Assembly (NCBI RefSeq): GCF_018687715.1
Contig: NC_056758.1
Location: forward strand, 36,179,467-36,243,466
DNA: 64,000 nt
DNA from: Carya illinoinensis
Lineage: Eukaryota > Streptophyta > Magnoliopsida > Fagales > Juglandaceae
Direction of reading: 5' to 3'
This document shows positions 62,501 through 64,000 of this stretch, piece by piece. The position numbers were made by a program, and so were the translations under genes. The first letter of the stretch is position 1. Every line of letters begins with the position of its first letter. The notes under the pieces were generated by a model. The model searched no databases. It was given only the letters and a program-made list of their open reading frames with translations, and was not told where the DNA came from.

Positions 62501-64000
62501 TGCAAATCATATTTTATAACCCCTAAATGCCAACAACTTAAAAAAATATAATGAATAATGAGACTACTAAATTCCAAACGTACAAGTCTTGCACAGATTT
62601 TATATTAAAAAGAAGTAGACTCAAGCAGAAAAAATCTATATGAAATTTACTTTCTTTGTAGGGTCTGGTATTTTACAAATGGCTGGTGACATGTTTGTGC
62701 ATTTAGTGCTTGTTCCTACCATTACTAAAATATAATTGCCCACTGAAAATCCTATATCTGCTAGGTGTTAGCTCCTGACATGGGTCCCGACAGAATTTTT
62801 TCATAAGGAGTAAGCTGCATGCTCCACTTTACAAAGGTTAAAATCTTAGTTGTAAAGTATGAAAGAGGCATCAATAGGCGATCTGCCTGTCTTCTGCTAC
62901 ATGATTTCCCAATAATTAATTTCTCAGTCCATGGGCTCTGGTTATCTCGAATAGAATAAGATACAAGAGATTTCTAACATTCACTAATAGTTTTTGGGGA
63001 TTAATTCAGCTTAAGATTTGAAAGTCAAAATTATTTTTCATTAATTTTAATAGTATGAATTTGGCACAGAAATTTGTTTATCAAATTTGATAGCTTTCAA
63101 GATGGCACCATTGAGAGACCGCATTACCACAACAAAAGTTCAGAAGTTCACTTGCCCAATGTGGTGAGAATGTAAAAGAACACAATAATATCAACAGCCA
63201 TTTTCGAAAGAAAGAAGTACAGAATGGTGAAGAAGAGGGTGGTTGATTAAAAGATAGGAATCAAAAGCAGATGAAGGGTAGATAAGAATCACGAGGAAAT
63301 AGCAACATTATTAATGTAAGGAAAGAGTACGATTTCCATTTACTATATTATTATTATTATTATTATTATTGTAATAATGAAAGCATGAATGCTAAAATCA
63401 AGGATGCAAGAGGAGAGCATGTGGAACACAGCCGAACAAAAAGCCACTGGATATATAGACAACACAATGTGTATAGAAAGAAAATAAAATAAAAAATCGT
63501 ATAACGTGCAAAAGGTTTAAACCCCATTTGCAGTCGACATTTGCAGTTCTCCATTTTTGGGGATTAATTCAGCTTACACTTACTCAAATGCTTGCAGCTA
63601 CAATAGAAAAAATTGGTACTTTAAAACTGATCAAGTAACTACATATAACAGCATTAACGGAAAAGGGTCATGCTTGTTTAGAAAATGCTCTGTTTTTCCA
63701 AACACTGGGAAGTTCAAATGGGTTAGTGTTATGATACTACCTCCAAATTTAGAACACCCGGTACAGGAAAAAAACTAAAATTCGTGCGAAAGGAAGAAGA
63801 TGGGGGAGCATGGAAAAAATGTAGTGTGCAAACAAACAGGCAAACTGTGAAAAACAACAATTAAGGCATGAAGGGGGAGCGACTATCATCAATAAAGGGA
63901 GAAGAAAACATTATACCAGCTCAAACAAAGCCTGCCCTGAAAATGTCTGCTCTTGTCGATTCGCCAAGAGGAACCCAACACAGTGAGAAACCAGGCCGAA
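59550..64000. other. Region upstream of the CACTA transposase, no gene seen
   Basis: The nearest part should hold the transposase promoter. The rest is AT-rich with only short chance frames and a (TTA)n patch near 63346-63370. I see no second CACTA subterminal array, no LTR and no RNA gene. It may be element interior, host sequence, or both. Confidence 0.45.

Noticed and set aside
63821..63828. TGTAGTG near the right edge as a possible right end of the CACTA element
   Set aside because: The preceding bases do not give TTTTCTTGTAGTG, and there is no CGCTGRRAATA array next to it.

Overview
The window is plant nuclear DNA: AT-rich, with GT/AG introns, microsatellites, a Copia LTR retrotransposon, a CACTA transposon and many short AT-rich MITE-like repeats. 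The genes are eudicot-like. One MITE family, with ends close to GTTTGGAT...GAGATGAGATGA, looks like repeats I associate with walnut/hickory (Juglandaceae, Fagales). That placement is an inference from pattern memory and no search was run.

Layout. 1-5063: a Copia retrotransposon on the minus strand, cut by the left window edge, with one complete LTR, a tRNA-Met primer binding site, gag, and a protease/integrase frame followed by the start of reverse transcriptase. It is decayed by stop codons. 5064-10257: non-coding, with MITE-like repeats. 10258-13171 (+): a complete three-exon glutamyl-tRNA reductase gene (HEMA), the entry step of tetrapyrrole synthesis in plastids. 13172-19019: non-coding. 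19020-21427 (-): a complete two-exon RING/VWA E3 ligase of the WAV3 family. 21428-26934: non-coding. 26935-28706: a PIF/Harbinger-like element (13 of 16 matching terminal bases, TAA target duplication) carrying an intronless chimera of a JJJ1/DNAJC21-type J-protein and the peroxin PEX22, ending in a poly(A) tract. 28710-36824: non-coding. 36825-39943 (-): a complete six-exon Aux/IAA repressor of the IAA8/IAA9 type, with a likely 1 kb intron in its 5' leader. 41105-48452: non-coding, with at least four MITE-like copies. 48453-49063 (-): a small two-exon gene for a single-pass membrane protein like Arabidopsis At5g65660. 49953 to at least 59549 (-): a CACTA (En/Spm) transposon with one terminus, a dense subterminal repeat array, a nine-exon TNPA-like gene and a three-exon TNP2 transposase gene. 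Both can be spliced into open frames by eye. 59550-64000: no gene seen.

The host genes (HEMA, WAV3-like, Aux/IAA, At5g65660-like) are separate single-gene loci with no shared pathway, as is usual in a plant chromosome. WAV3-type ligases and Aux/IAA proteins both bear on auxin-related growth, but nothing here links them functionally. The most unusual object is the two-gene chimera inside the Harbinger-like element. Next is the CACTA element, whose two genes both look undamaged and whose TNPA-like gene contains a repeated exon.
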